Positions 54,008 through 63,400 of a stretch of 64,000 nt of DNA are shown here, piece by piece. The notes below the pieces were generated by a model. That model had not been told where the DNA came from and made no database searches. It worked only from the letters and a program-made list of their open reading frames with translations. The DNA lies in assembly GCF_023502425.1 (NCBI RefSeq), contig NZ_JAMFMA010000001.1, positions 868,001 through 932,000 on the forward strand, in the 5' to 3' direction. Position 1 is the stretch's first letter, and every line of letters begins with the position of its first letter. The stretch comes from Flagellimonas spongiicola (GTDB taxonomy: Bacteria; Bacteroidota; Bacteroidia; Flavobacteriales; Flavobacteriaceae). The translations under genes and the position numbers were made by a program.

Positions 54008-54604
54008 TTATAGGGGTGTATTAGCGGCAAAAGTTTCAATGTCTTTTTTGATATTGAGTAAATAATCAATATCGTCAAAACCATTCTGAAGATTCCCTTT
54101 TTTGTAATCGTTAATTGCAAATCTCTCCTGCTCACCAGTTTCAGAAATAGTAATCGTCTGTTCGGGAAGGTTCACAACAAGTTCTGACTTTGGATTGGCT
54201 TCTATTGCCTTGAAAATTTTATCTAGGAACTCAGGGCTTACTTGTACAGGAAGCACACCAATGTTCAAACAATTATTACGAAAGATATCAGCGAAAAAAC
54301 TGGATACCACACATCGGAAGCCATAATCATAAACAGCCCATGCTGCATGCTCCCGTGAGGAACCTGATCCGAAGTTTTTCCCACCTACTAGGATTTTCCC
54401 GCTATAAATTGGGTTATTCAACACAAAATTCTCCTTTGTAGTATCATCAGAGTTATAACGCCAATCCCGGAATAGGTTATCGCCAAATCCTTTACGCTCG
54501 GTAGCTTTTAAAAATCGAGCTGGAATGATTTGATCTGTATCCACATTTTCGATGGGAAGTGGAACAGCTGAACTTGTTAGTATATTGAATTTATCGTAAG
54601 CCAT
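54008..54604 (-). CDS. leuD: 3-isopropylmalate dehydratase small subunit
   Basis: A 198-residue subunit with the start NILTSSAVPLPIENVDTDQIIPARFL, then GGKNFGSGSSREHAAWAVYDYGFRCVV, which is the aconitase swivel domain. With LeuC it isomerises 2-isopropylmalate. It is 32 bases after leuC and 55 bases before the LeuA-like gene. Confidence 0.95.
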   Translation of the reverse strand: MAYDKFNILTSSAVPLPIENVDTDQIIPARFLKATERKGFGDNLFRDWRYNSDDTTKENFVLNNPIYSGKILVGGKNFGSGSSREHAAWAVYDYGFRCVVSSFFADIFRNNCLNIGVLPVQVSPEFLDKIFKAIEANPKSELVVNLPEQTITISETGEQERFAINDYKKGNLQNGFDDIDYLLNIKKDIETFAANTPL

Positions 54605-54636
54605 TGTTTTAATCTGTTATCAGTGAAAATAAGTGT

Positions 54637-56046
54637 TTAAGCATCTTGAAGTTCAAGCAACTCCCTTGGATCAGTTACCTTACCGGTAACGGCTGCGGCT
54701 GCGGCCACTAACGGACTCGCCAAAAGTGTTCTAGCTCCTGGGCCTTGTCTACCTTCAAAATTCCTGTTGGATGTACTTACTGCATATTTACCAGCAGGGA
54801 TCTTATCGTCGTTCATGGCCAAACATGCAGAACATCCTGGTTCGCGTAGCTCAAAACCTGCGCTATGCAAAATATCCAAAATCCCTTCCTCTTTTATTGC
54901 TTCTTCAACCCGATGTGATCCAGGCACCAACCATGCAGTCACGTTATCCGCTTTTCTTCTTCCTTTGATTATAGAGGCAAATGCCCTGAAATCTTCAATC
55001 CTACCATTCGTGCAGCTTCCTAGGAATACAAAGTCAATAGGTTTGCCAATCATAGGATCGCCCTCATTAAACTCCATGTAGGCCAATGACTTTTTATAAG
55101 TGGCAGCGCCTCCTTCAACAGCTTCTGCAGTTGGTATGTCGTTTTGGATTCCCATACCCATTCCTGGATTGGTTCCGTAGGTGATCATTGGTTCAATATC
55201 CGATGCATTGAAATGCAATTCCTTGTCAAATTCGGCCTTATGATCAGTATAAAGCGTGTTCCAATAATCCATGGCTTTGTCCCAATCTGCGCCTTTTGGT
55301 GCAAATTCTCGGCCTTTAATATACTCCATGGTCTTCTCATCGGGTGCGATCATACCACCACGAGCTCCCATTTCTATACTAAGGTTACAAACGGTCATTC
55401 GTCCTTCCATGGACATATTACGAAAAACATCACCTGCATATTCCACGAAATAACCAGTGGCTCCTGAGGTGGTTAATTTTGAAATGATAAACAAAGCAAC
55501 ATCTTTTGGTGTAACGGCTTTATTAAGTTCGCCATTGATGTTGATTCGCATGCTTTTTGGTTTTGGTTGCATGATACATTGGGTGGAAAGCACCATTTCC
55601 ACTTCACTGGTACCAATGCCAAATGCTATTGCCCCAAAAGCGCCATGCGTTGAGGTATGTGAATCTCCACAGACAATTGTTGCGCCAGGAACGGTAATAC
55701 CATTTTCGGGACCAATAACATGGACAATACCATTTTTCTCATGTCCAAGTCCCCAATAAGGAATGTTATGCGCTTTTGAATTCTCTTCCAATGCCTTCAA
55801 TTGATTGGCAGACAGTTCGTCTTTAACCGGTAAGTGTTGGTTGATGGTTGGGGTATTGTGATCCGCAGTAGCAAAAGTGCGTTCAGGATAGAGTACCTGA
55901 ATACCGCGATTCTTCAACCCCAGAAAAGCTACAGGGCTAGTGACTTCATGTACCAAATGCCTATCGATAAAAAGCACGTCTGGGCCGTTTTGGATGCTTT
56001 GAACTACATGTGAATCCCAAACTTTGTCAAATAGTGTCTTGCTCAT
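54637..56046 (-). CDS. leuC: 3-isopropylmalate dehydratase large subunit
   Basis: A 469-residue aconitase-family subunit. The 4Fe-4S ligand Cys are those in [14 protein letters not shown] and [13 protein letters not shown]. The [24 protein letters not shown] segment is conserved. I chose the ATG at 56046 because [15 protein letters not shown] is the family start. It opens the minus-strand leu operon, facing away from the DUF2911 gene. Confidence 0.95.
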   Translation of the reverse strand: MSKTLFDKVWDSHVVQSIQNGPDVLFIDRHLVHEVTSPVAFLGLKNRGIQVLYPERTFATADHNTPTINQHLPVKDELSANQLKALEENSKAHNIPYWGLGHEKNGIVHVIGPENGITVPGATIVCGDSHTSTHGAFGAIAFGIGTSEVEMVLSTQCIMQPKPKSMRININGELNKAVTPKDVALFIISKLTTSGATGYFVEYAGDVFRNMSMEGRMTVCNLSIEMGARGGMIAPDEKTMEYIKGREFAPKGADWDKAMDYWNTLYTDHKAEFDKELHFNASDIEPMITYGTNPGMGMGIQNDIPTAEAVEGGAATYKKSLAYMEFNEGDPMIGKPIDFVFLGSCTNGRIEDFRAFASIIKGRRKADNVTAWLVPGSHRVEEAIKEEGILDILHSAGFELREPGCSACLAMNDDKIPAGKYAVSTSNRNFEGRQGPGARTLLASPLVAAAAAVTGKVTDPRELLELQDA

Positions 56047-56460
56047 TTTAACCTTCAAAATTTATCAAGTTGTAAATTTAAAACTTGCTTGAAAAAACTG
56101 CTTTTTCAAGTTTTTAAAATTACGATGTTCAAGGAGGTTTATACCGATGAAATTGGAGGATTTACCACTAATTTTCGAATTCAAACAAAAAGAAATCTGA
56201 ATGTTTGATACGTCAGAAATGGGTATAAGCAATTAATGACTTCTTATATCCAAGATGGCATGGGTTCATATTAACCATCGACTTTCTGGGATTTTTAATC
56301 ATGATATACCTCCCAATTGGTACTGATTAAGCATAAACGCTTGAATTTTAACACCTATGTTTCCTTTTTAACAAAGCTGTAACGCTCTAGGTGGGTTGAG
56401 GTTTCTACTTTAGGGAATCGACCTAAAAGTTTATTCATTAACAAAATCAAAAACGAACAA
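56047..56460. other. Divergent regulatory gap between leuC and the DUF2911 gene
   Basis: A 414-base gap with no gene I would accept. A hairpin-forming stretch lies at 56080-56114: CTTGAAAAA/TTTTTCAAG, or the alternative AAAACTTG/CAAGTTTT, which share one arm and so exclude each other. Two short frames have good ribosome binding sites: 56147-56200 (+), 17 codons after AAGGAGG, and 56213-56302 (-), 29 codons after GGGAGG. Neither is rich in Leu codons, so a leu leader peptide was not found. No clean TAnnTTTG box is seen for either flanking gene. Confidence 0.4.
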
Positions 56461-57573
56461 ATGAAAAAAAGTTACAAGGCCATGTCGGCCCTAATCCTTG
56501 TTGCAGCACTTTGTTTCTCCACGAGTGGTTTTGCACAATTGACCTTTCTTCCAAGAGGGAGTCAAATGGCAAAAGTATCTCAGCGAATAGGAACAACTGA
56601 TGTAAGTGTTGTGTACTCAAGGCCAAGCGTAAATGACCGAGAGGTTTGGGGCGCTTTGGTACCTTATGGGATGAACAACCTTGGATTTGGTACAGCTACG
56701 GAATCTCCTTGGAGAGCTGGTGCCAATGAAAACACGGTTTTCAAAACCACACATGACTTGACCATTGGAGGTAAAACACTTCCTGCCGGAAAGTACGGTC
56801 TGCATATGATCGTAAACGAAAACAACACTGCAACCATTATTTTTTCAAAAAACAATACGGCATGGGGAAGTTATTTTTACGAGCCGTCTGAAGATGCGCT
56901 GCGCGTAGATGTGGACACGAAGGAAGCTGCTCATGTTGAGCAACTGACCTATACATTTATTGACGTGGATGCCACCTCAGCAGTTGTTGCCTTGAATTGG
57001 GGCGAAAAGCAAATTCCATTCAAGGTGGAAGTTGACGTTACCAATAATGTCTTGGCCAGAATTCGCAAAGAATTTCAAACTACTCCAGGATTTACCAGAC
57101 AATCGTGGGAACAAGCAGCGAACTATGCCCAAAACAACGGAGGTGACTTGGATGAAGCTCTTGGTTGGATCAACGCAGCTAGAGAAGGTCAGTTCTTTAG
57201 TAGAAAAACGTTCAATAATGCGTTTGTTAAAGCGCAAATTCTAACGAAGCAAGGAAATACTGCGGCTGCTGATGCGATAATGAAGGAAGCCTTGCCAATG
57301 GGTACGGTGTTAGAAGTGCATGGCTATGGAAGGCAGCTTATTGGGCAAGGTAAGAACCAGGAGGCATTGGATGTTTTCAAATGGAACGAAAAGAACCACA
57401 AGGGAACATGGCCAGTACATTATGGTTTAGCCAGAGGGTATTCCGCAATGGGCGATCATAAGTCCACAGTTAAACACTTAAAAATTGCATTGCAAAATGC
57501 ACCCGCTCAGCCAAATAAGGATAGGGTTCAAGCGAATCTTGACAAGGCTGAAAAAGGAGAAGGAATCAACTAA
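56461..57573 (+). CDS. DUF2911 domain protein with TPR-like C-terminus
   Basis: A 370-residue secreted protein with signal peptide (ending SGFAQ). The DUF2911 domain (about 35-175) shows VVYSRPSVNDREVWGALVPYG, WRAGANENTVFKTTHD and LPAGKYGLHM. The C-terminal half (about 190-365) has tetratricopeptide-like helices (LDEALGWINAARE, EALDVFKWNEKNHKG). The family is very common in Bacteroidota, with no known function. It is a single gene followed by a clear terminator. Confidence 0.85.
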   Translation: MKKSYKAMSALILVAALCFSTSGFAQLTFLPRGSQMAKVSQRIGTTDVSVVYSRPSVNDREVWGALVPYGMNNLGFGTATESPWRAGANENTVFKTTHDLTIGGKTLPAGKYGLHMIVNENNTATIIFSKNNTAWGSYFYEPSEDALRVDVDTKEAAHVEQLTYTFIDVDATSAVVALNWGEKQIPFKVEVDVTNNVLARIRKEFQTTPGFTRQSWEQAANYAQNNGGDLDEALGWINAAREGQFFSRKTFNNAFVKAQILTKQGNTAAADAIMKEALPMGTVLEVHGYGRQLIGQGKNQEALDVFKWNEKNHKGTWPVHYGLARGYSAMGDHKSTVKHLKIALQNAPAQPNKDRVQANLDKAEKGEGIN

Positions 57574-57603
57574 ATTTAGTTTTCATAGGATTTAATAGGA
57601 AAT

Positions 57604-57628
57604 GCCCGGGTAAAACCGGGCTTTTTTT
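57604..57628 (+). terminator. Terminator of the DUF2911 gene
   Basis: GCCCGG and CCGGGC form a six-bp GC stem with a GTAAAA loop, followed by seven T. It sits between the DUF2911 stop (57573) and the convergent recG stop (57642). Confidence 0.9.
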
Positions 57629-57641
57629 ATGGTATATAATT

Positions 57642-59747
57642 TCAACTGATATACCCCCAAATATCTTTTCCCATAGCTAGCGTAGCATAGGCATTTTTAA
57701 CCGATGCATGTTCAGGGTTTTGGAGCGCGGGGTCTTTTTTCAATAATTGAAGGGCATGGTATCTAGCGGTCTGTAATATTTGATTATCCTTTACGATATC
57801 TGCAATCTTCAAATTGAGCAATCCGCTTTGCTGTGTGCCCATTAAATCCCCAGGTCCACGCAATTTCAAATCAACTTCGGCAATTTCAAAACCATCGCTG
57901 GTTTTTACCATGGTTTGCAATCTTGTTTTGGCATCTTCAGATAGTTTGTTGCCAGTCATTAAAATACAATAACTCTGATCCGCACCACGACCTACTCGAC
58001 CCCTCAATTGATGCAATTGGGAAAGACCAAATCGTTCAGCACTTTCAATGATCATGACTGAAGCATTTGGCACATTCACACCAACTTCAATTACGGTAGT
58101 AGCAACCATGATTTGTGTTTCACCACGGACAAAACGATCCATTTCGTAATCTTTATCCGCAGGTTTCATTTTTCCATGTACAATGGAAATCTGATATTCC
58201 GGCATAGGGAAATCCCGTGCAATACTCTCATAGCCGTCCATCAAATCTTTATAATCCAAAGCCTCTGATTCTTTGATCAAAGGATAGACAACATAAACCT
58301 GTCGCCCCTTTTTGATTTCATCTTTGATGAACTGGAATACCTTCAAACGGTTAGCGTCAAAACGATGTACGGTTTTTACCGGTTTTCTTCCTGGAGGGAG
58401 TTCATCAATTACGGAGACGTCCAAATCTCCGTATAAACTCATGGCCAAAGTTCGAGGAATAGGCGTGGCGGTCATCACTAATATGTGTGGCGGGGTATTG
58501 TTTTTGTGCCATAATTTGGAGCGTTGTGCCACGCCAAATCGGTGTTGTTCATCAATGATGGCCAGTCCCAGGTTGGTAAATTGCACTTTGTCCTCTAAAA
58601 CTGCGTGTGTACCCACTAAAATATGAAGATCTCCGTTTTGCAATGCTTCGTGTATGCGATTGCGTTCCGATTTTTTGGTGGATCCAGTCAACAATGCTAT
58701 CCCCACATTCATTTTTCCCAAAAGTTCCTTGAGACCATGGTAATGTTGGTTGGCCAAGATTTCAGTTGGTGCCATTAAACATGCCTGAAAGCCATTATCT
58801 ATGGCAAGTAAAATGCACATCAAGGCAACTATGGTTTTACCTGACCCTACATCACCTTGCAGTAGACGATTCATTTGCGCGTTGCTGCCTAGATCATTTC
58901 GAATTTCCTTAATTACTTTTTTTTGGGCGTTGGTAAGTTCAAAGGGTAGATGTTTGTTGAAAAACGTGCTGAAGTTTTCACCCACCGCTCCAAAAGGAAG
59001 TCCTTTGATTTTTTGCTTTCGTACGAGTTTTTTGGAAATTAACTGAAGCTGTACAAAAAACAGTTCTTCAAATTTTAGTCTGAATTGGGCTCTAGCCAAT
59101 AACTCTTGACTTTTGGGAAAGTGAATATTGAGCAAGGATTCACTTTTTGGTAAAAGTCGCAACTCTTCCAATATATAAGTTGGAAGTGATTCTTGAAACA
59201 AACCTTTTGATTCCAACAGAAGTTGCTGAACCATTTTACTTATCACTCTATTGGTTATGCCTTTGGCACTCAATTTTTCGGTGGATGGGTATATGGGTTG
59301 CATTGAAATCTTGAGTCCTTGTTGGTGTTCCTTCAACAATTCCATTTCTGGATGTGGCATGGAAAAGGTACTGCCATACCTATTGACTCTACCAAAGACC
59401 ACGTAGGGTTCATTAAGTTTAAGGTTTTCGCGAATCCATTTTTGCGCTCTGAACCAAACTAATTCCATTTCTCCTGTTTCATCAACAAACTTCGCTACCA
59501 AACGTTTTCCACGTTTTTGCTCCACCGTTTTGAGGTGTATAATTTTTCCAACTACTTGCACATCGGCACCACTGGATTGCAATTGGGAAATCTTATAGTA
59601 TTGGGTTTTGTCCAGATATCTATTGGGAAACAAATGCAGTAAATCCCGATAAGTTTCAATGCCTAACTCACTTTTAAGGGTATCGGCCCTATTGGGACCA
59701 ACACCTTTAAGATATGGGATGGGAGTTTGAAGAAAATTGGGATTCAT
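57642..59747 (-). CDS. recG: ATP-dependent DNA helicase RecG
   Basis: A 701-residue helicase that remodels stalled replication forks and Holliday junctions. The N-terminal wedge/OB domain (about 60-170) is followed by the SF2 core with Walker A GDVGSGKT, DEQH in IIDEQHRFGVAQR, the TATPIPRTLAMS motif and the TRG segment (SAERFGLSQLHQLRGRVGRG). I start at MNPNFLQTPIPYLKGVGP (59747), the family beginning. Longer in-frame starts overlap the M1 peptidase gene on the other strand and lack conservation. Confidence 0.95.
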   Translation of the reverse strand: MNPNFLQTPIPYLKGVGPNRADTLKSELGIETYRDLLHLFPNRYLDKTQYYKISQLQSSGADVQVVGKIIHLKTVEQKRGKRLVAKFVDETGEMELVWFRAQKWIRENLKLNEPYVVFGRVNRYGSTFSMPHPEMELLKEHQQGLKISMQPIYPSTEKLSAKGITNRVISKMVQQLLLESKGLFQESLPTYILEELRLLPKSESLLNIHFPKSQELLARAQFRLKFEELFFVQLQLISKKLVRKQKIKGLPFGAVGENFSTFFNKHLPFELTNAQKKVIKEIRNDLGSNAQMNRLLQGDVGSGKTIVALMCILLAIDNGFQACLMAPTEILANQHYHGLKELLGKMNVGIALLTGSTKKSERNRIHEALQNGDLHILVGTHAVLEDKVQFTNLGLAIIDEQHRFGVAQRSKLWHKNNTPPHILVMTATPIPRTLAMSLYGDLDVSVIDELPPGRKPVKTVHRFDANRLKVFQFIKDEIKKGRQVYVVYPLIKESEALDYKDLMDGYESIARDFPMPEYQISIVHGKMKPADKDYEMDRFVRGETQIMVATTVIEVGVNVPNASVMIIESAERFGLSQLHQLRGRVGRGADQSYCILMTGNKLSEDAKTRLQTMVKTSDGFEIAEVDLKLRGPGDLMGTQQSGLLNLKIADIVKDNQILQTARYHALQLLKKDPALQNPEHASVKNAYATLAMGKDIWGYIS

Positions 59748-59793
59748 CGGACTAAAATATGTAATTTGGAAAGACTTTTGTATACGCATTGCT

Positions 59794-61878
59794 ATGAAGC
59801 TCACATCAGTAATATTAATATGTAGTTTACTACTTGGCATCCCTATGGCCAAGGCCCAGTCCGATGTGGATTTCAAAAGGTTGATTGCCGAGATTAAGCC
59901 CATACCCGTGAATAAAGAAATACAGGGTCAGGGTGTTTATACTTTTCAAATGAACAAGAAAGTGGATTCCATTTATCTTGACGCGTATAACATGTTGTTT
60001 TCCGAGATTACTTTAAATGGTAAAGCTGTTGCCCACAATAATTCAGGAAAGCAATTCTCCATAAAGGCACCAAAAAAAATAGGGGAATACCAATTGGGGT
60101 TGTCATTCAAGGCAAAACCCAAACAGACCGTTTATTTCTTGGGGTGGGAGGATAGTATTGACGGGAACGAACAGATTTGGACCCAAGGCCAAGGAAAATA
60201 TACCAGTCATTGGCTTCCAAGTTTGGACAATATGAATGACAAACTGGAATTTGACCTTAGTTTCTTGATGGAAGCTCCCTATAAGGTAATTTCAAATGGT
60301 GCACTTTTGCGCACCCAACCAAAAGACGGATTAATCGAATGGCAATTCAATATGGAAAATCCGATGAGTAGTTATTTGGTGGCTTTTGTTATAGGTAAGT
60401 TTGAGAAAAAGACGATTACTGCGTCATCTGGGATTCCGTTGGAGTTGTACTATGAACCCAAGGATAGTCTAAAAGTAGAACCAACGTATCGTTTTTCTAA
60501 AAAGTTGTTCGACTTCTTGGAGCAAGAAATTGGAGTTGCCTATCCTTGGCAGAACTACAAACAGATTCCTGTTCAGGATTTTTTGTACGCGGGTATGGAA
60601 AATACAGGTGCAACCGTATTCTCAAACACTTTTATGGTAGACTCCGTTGCTTTTAAGGACAAAAACTATGTCAATGTGAATGCACATGAGATGGCGCATC
60701 AGTGGTTTGGAAACTTGGTTACCGAAGAGAGTGGGGAGCATCATTGGTTGCATGAAGGCTTCGCTACGTTTTATGCATACTTGGCTGAAAAACAGATTTT
60801 TGGAAAGGATTATTACTATTGGAAGTTGTTTGAAACCGCAAAAGCCCTCCAGAATTTTTCAGGTGAGGGCAATGGTGAAGCATTGACCAACAGTGCGGCA
60901 GGGAGCCTTACGTTCTATGAGAAAGGAGCTTGGGCCTTGGTAATGTTAAAAGAAAGAGTAGGGGGCGCCGCTTTTAAAGAAGGCATTCAAAATTATTTGG
61001 AAAAATTTGCATTTCAGAATGTGACCATTCAGGATTTTATGTGGGAAATTGAAAAAGCGTCAGGTATGAAGTTGACGGATTTTGAAGAGCAATGGTTACA
61101 AGAATCAGAGTTTCCTTTTGACAAGGCAAAGGCCTTTCTAACACGTAATAATACTAGCATCAAAAGATATTTTGAAATTAAAAAACGGATTGAGGCGAAT
61201 AAAACTAACAAAGAATCTGAACTAACTACAGTCTGGGAAGATTTGGGCTCGGAGCGACTAAAAGAGCAATTGATGCTTGATTATAGTGAGCAACTTTCGT
61301 TCAAGATGTTAAAGGGCATACTAAATGATGAAAAATCGAAGGTTCGTCAGGCAGTAGCCTTAGCCACGGAAAAGGTACCAGAGGAATTAAGAATGGATTT
61401 TGAACAGTTATTGGACGATAATAGTTATAAGACCATTGAAGCGACCTTGTTTAGATTATGGTCAGATTTTCCGGAGCATCAAAATAGGTATTTGGATAAG
61501 ACCATAAATATCATTGGTTTTCCAAATAAAAATGTACATCTGCTGTGGTTGACATTAGCTTTGGTCAGTCCAGATTATGAAGTTCAATCCAAAAAGGAGT
61601 TTTTTGATGCCTTGAATGCTTACACCGGTGCCGAACATCATTTTGAAGTGCGCATGTTGGCTTTTCAATTTCTAAAAAACATTGGAGGTTTCAACAATTC
61701 CAGTTTAAAGAACTTAATCGAGGCTTGTAATCACCATGTGTGGTATTTTAAGAAATCATCGCGTAAAATGCTGAAGGAATTTTTAAAGAATGCAGATAGT
61801 CAAAGTCGGATTCAGGAGATTTACCCGAGCTTGACCCTAGAGCAGCAAAAATATTTAGACCAAACTTTAGGCAAATGA
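59794..61878 (+). CDS. M1 family aminopeptidase
   Basis: A 694-residue zinc peptidase with a signal peptide (cleavage near KAQSD). Zinc ligands are the HEMAH motif (298-302, H298 and H302) and Glu321 in HEGFATFY, and the substrate exopeptidase motif is GMEN (267-270). The C-terminal helical part (about 440-694) is long and divergent. It is likely periplasmic and trims peptides from their N-terminus. The start at MKLTSVILIC is preferred because it gives the signal peptide. It overlaps the patatin gene by four bases (ATGA). Confidence 0.92.
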   Translation: MKLTSVILICSLLLGIPMAKAQSDVDFKRLIAEIKPIPVNKEIQGQGVYTFQMNKKVDSIYLDAYNMLFSEITLNGKAVAHNNSGKQFSIKAPKKIGEYQLGLSFKAKPKQTVYFLGWEDSIDGNEQIWTQGQGKYTSHWLPSLDNMNDKLEFDLSFLMEAPYKVISNGALLRTQPKDGLIEWQFNMENPMSSYLVAFVIGKFEKKTITASSGIPLELYYEPKDSLKVEPTYRFSKKLFDFLEQEIGVAYPWQNYKQIPVQDFLYAGMENTGATVFSNTFMVDSVAFKDKNYVNVNAHEMAHQWFGNLVTEESGEHHWLHEGFATFYAYLAEKQIFGKDYYYWKLFETAKALQNFSGEGNGEALTNSAAGSLTFYEKGAWALVMLKERVGGAAFKEGIQNYLEKFAFQNVTIQDFMWEIEKASGMKLTDFEEQWLQESEFPFDKAKAFLTRNNTSIKRYFEIKKRIEANKTNKESELTTVWEDLGSERLKEQLMLDYSEQLSFKMLKGILNDEKSKVRQAVALATEKVPEELRMDFEQLLDDNSYKTIEATLFRLWSDFPEHQNRYLDKTINIIGFPNKNVHLLWLTLALVSPDYEVQSKKEFFDALNAYTGAEHHFEVRMLAFQFLKNIGGFNNSSLKNLIEACNHHVWYFKKSSRKMLKEFLKNADSQSRIQEIYPSLTLEQQKYLDQTLGK

Positions 61879-62789
61879 GGGCATTGGTGATTTCAGGTGG
61901 CGGAAGTAAAGGTGCGTTTGCTGGTGGCGTTGCCCAGTTTTTAATTGAAGAAGCCCAGCATAAGTATGACTTATTTGTTGGTACTTCTACGGGAAGTTTG
62001 TTGATTTCCCATCTCGCTTTGAATAAACTGGCAAAGATTCGGGAAATTTACTCTTCTGTAAATCAAAATAGCATTTTTGACAATTGCCCTTTTGTCATCA
62101 AAAAAAAGCATGGTATAGAAGTCATTTCCATAAATCACTGGAATGTGGTCAAAAATTTTATCCGAGGTAAAAAAACGTTTGGAGAAAGCGAGAACTTGCG
62201 CTGGCTAATACGCAAGTCCATTACCCCTCAGGAATTTGAAGAACTCAAAGGTGGTGACACGGATGTTATCGTTACCGTTTCCAATCTTTCCTTGAATCAG
62301 GTAGAATACAAATCAATAAAGGATTGCACATACGAGGAGTTTTGCGATTGGATATGGATATCATCCAATTATACACCTTTTATGAGTTTGGCCAAACGTA
62401 ATGGCTGCGAGTATGCCGATGGGGGATTGGGTACACTGGTACCCATTGAGGAAGCATTAAAGCGTGGGGCCACCGAAGTTGATGTGGTGGTGTTGCACAC
62501 CGAAGTAAATTACCTTAATCGTATGCCCGTACGAAACCCTTTTGAATTGATTACAACTATTTTTAGTTATATGTTGGATCGCATTGAAAACCAAAATATT
62601 AGAATAGGAAAGCTTGTGGCCAATCAAAAGGACGCTATTATAAACTTTTACTATACACCAACTGTTTTGACCACCAATTCATTGGTATTCAATAAAGAAC
62701 GGATGACTTTATGGTGGAAACGTGGCTACTTATATGCCAAAAACAAAAATGAAGAAACCAGTCCTATTGACCCAGATCACATGGATTAG
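61875..62789 (+). CDS. Patatin-like phospholipase
   Basis: A 304-residue serine hydrolase. The oxyanion hole is GGGSKG (8-13), the nucleophile elbow GTSTGS with Ser38, and the catalytic Asp is in YADGGLG. There is no signal peptide, so it is cytoplasmic or membrane associated. Patatins deacylate phospholipids or other esters. It is coupled to the M1 peptidase gene by ATGA overlap. Confidence 0.92.
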   Translation: MRALVISGGGSKGAFAGGVAQFLIEEAQHKYDLFVGTSTGSLLISHLALNKLAKIREIYSSVNQNSIFDNCPFVIKKKHGIEVISINHWNVVKNFIRGKKTFGESENLRWLIRKSITPQEFEELKGGDTDVIVTVSNLSLNQVEYKSIKDCTYEEFCDWIWISSNYTPFMSLAKRNGCEYADGGLGTLVPIEEALKRGATEVDVVVLHTEVNYLNRMPVRNPFELITTIFSYMLDRIENQNIRIGKLVANQKDAIINFYYTPTVLTTNSLVFNKERMTLWWKRGYLYAKNKNEETSPIDPDHMD

Positions 62790-62792
62790 GTG

Positions 62793-63311
62793 CTACCACA
62801 ATTCACTAACCTCGTTTTTAATAAAGGCTAAGGCAGTAGAAGAAGGCGACTGTTTATCCATGGTTTGATTTAATATATCTTCCCTAAGCTTGTCTGGAGA
62901 ATCCGTATCACTCATTCCAGCAGAACGAATCATTTGGATGGTTGCATTTTTAGCTGCTTTAATAATGTTCCAACATTCATCGGACATATAGATTTGCTGG
63001 GATAGGTTATGCTCAAATTCAGATTCAATTTGCTTGATCAGCAAGTTTTCATAGTCGCTTTTATTTTTGGTTTTAGGCGCAACTCGCACTACTAAACTGT
63101 TTATGGCTATACGTTCTAAAAACAAAACCATTCTTTCATAGGCTTGTAAGCGAACCGGAAGGGTGTCTTTCTGGGAATCCTTATGCAACAAGAAACGTCT
63201 TCTGCCGTCTTCGTTCCTAGTATGTAATCTAAAAAAGTAAAATGCTACAGCTCCTGTCACTACTGCGGGTAATAGGAAGCCAAATAGTTGGAAAATATCG
63301 TCTCCACTCAT
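62793..63311 (-). CDS. Membrane-anchored protein of unknown function
   Basis: A 172-residue protein with one N-terminal membrane segment (about 8-28), followed by a helical cytoplasmic domain with a positively charged start (RNEDGRRRFLLHKDSQKD) and the segments LQAYERMVLFLERI and EFEHNLSQQIYMSDECWNIIKAAKN. This resembles a conserved flavobacterial family whose name I will not guess. A 13-base direct repeat lies upstream. It converges with the patatin gene with three bases between. Confidence 0.7.
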   Translation of the reverse strand: MSGDDIFQLFGFLLPAVVTGAVAFYFFRLHTRNEDGRRRFLLHKDSQKDTLPVRLQAYERMVLFLERIAINSLVVRVAPKTKNKSDYENLLIKQIESEFEHNLSQQIYMSDECWNIIKAAKNATIQMIRSAGMSDTDSPDKLREDILNQTMDKQSPSSTALAFIKNEVSELW

Positions 63312-63360
63312 GGGTTAGTTTGGTTTTTTGGATTTTATACCATCAAGAACGCAACTAAGC

Positions 63361-63395
63361 CCTAAAAAGTATGGGTGAGTTCCCTAAAAAGTATT
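63361..63395 (-). repeat. Tandem 13-bp direct repeat before the membrane-anchored protein gene
   Basis: CCCTAAAAAGTAT occurs at 63361-63373 and again at 63383-63395, identical and 22 bases apart. It lies 50-84 bases before the start at 63311, between two minus-strand genes. The period of about two helix turns resembles an activator site. Confidence 0.6.
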
Positions 63396-63400
63396 GAAGT

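Noticed and set aside
56213..56302. A 29-codon minus-strand frame with a GGGAGG site, considered as a leu leader peptide.
   Set aside because: It has only two Leu codons, not clustered, and the stop is far from the hairpin region. Kept only as an observation on the gap.
59748..59903. A 52-residue N-terminal extension of RecG in frame with the helicase.
   Set aside because: It overlaps the start of the divergent M1 peptidase gene and has no likeness to RecG. The family start is at 59747.
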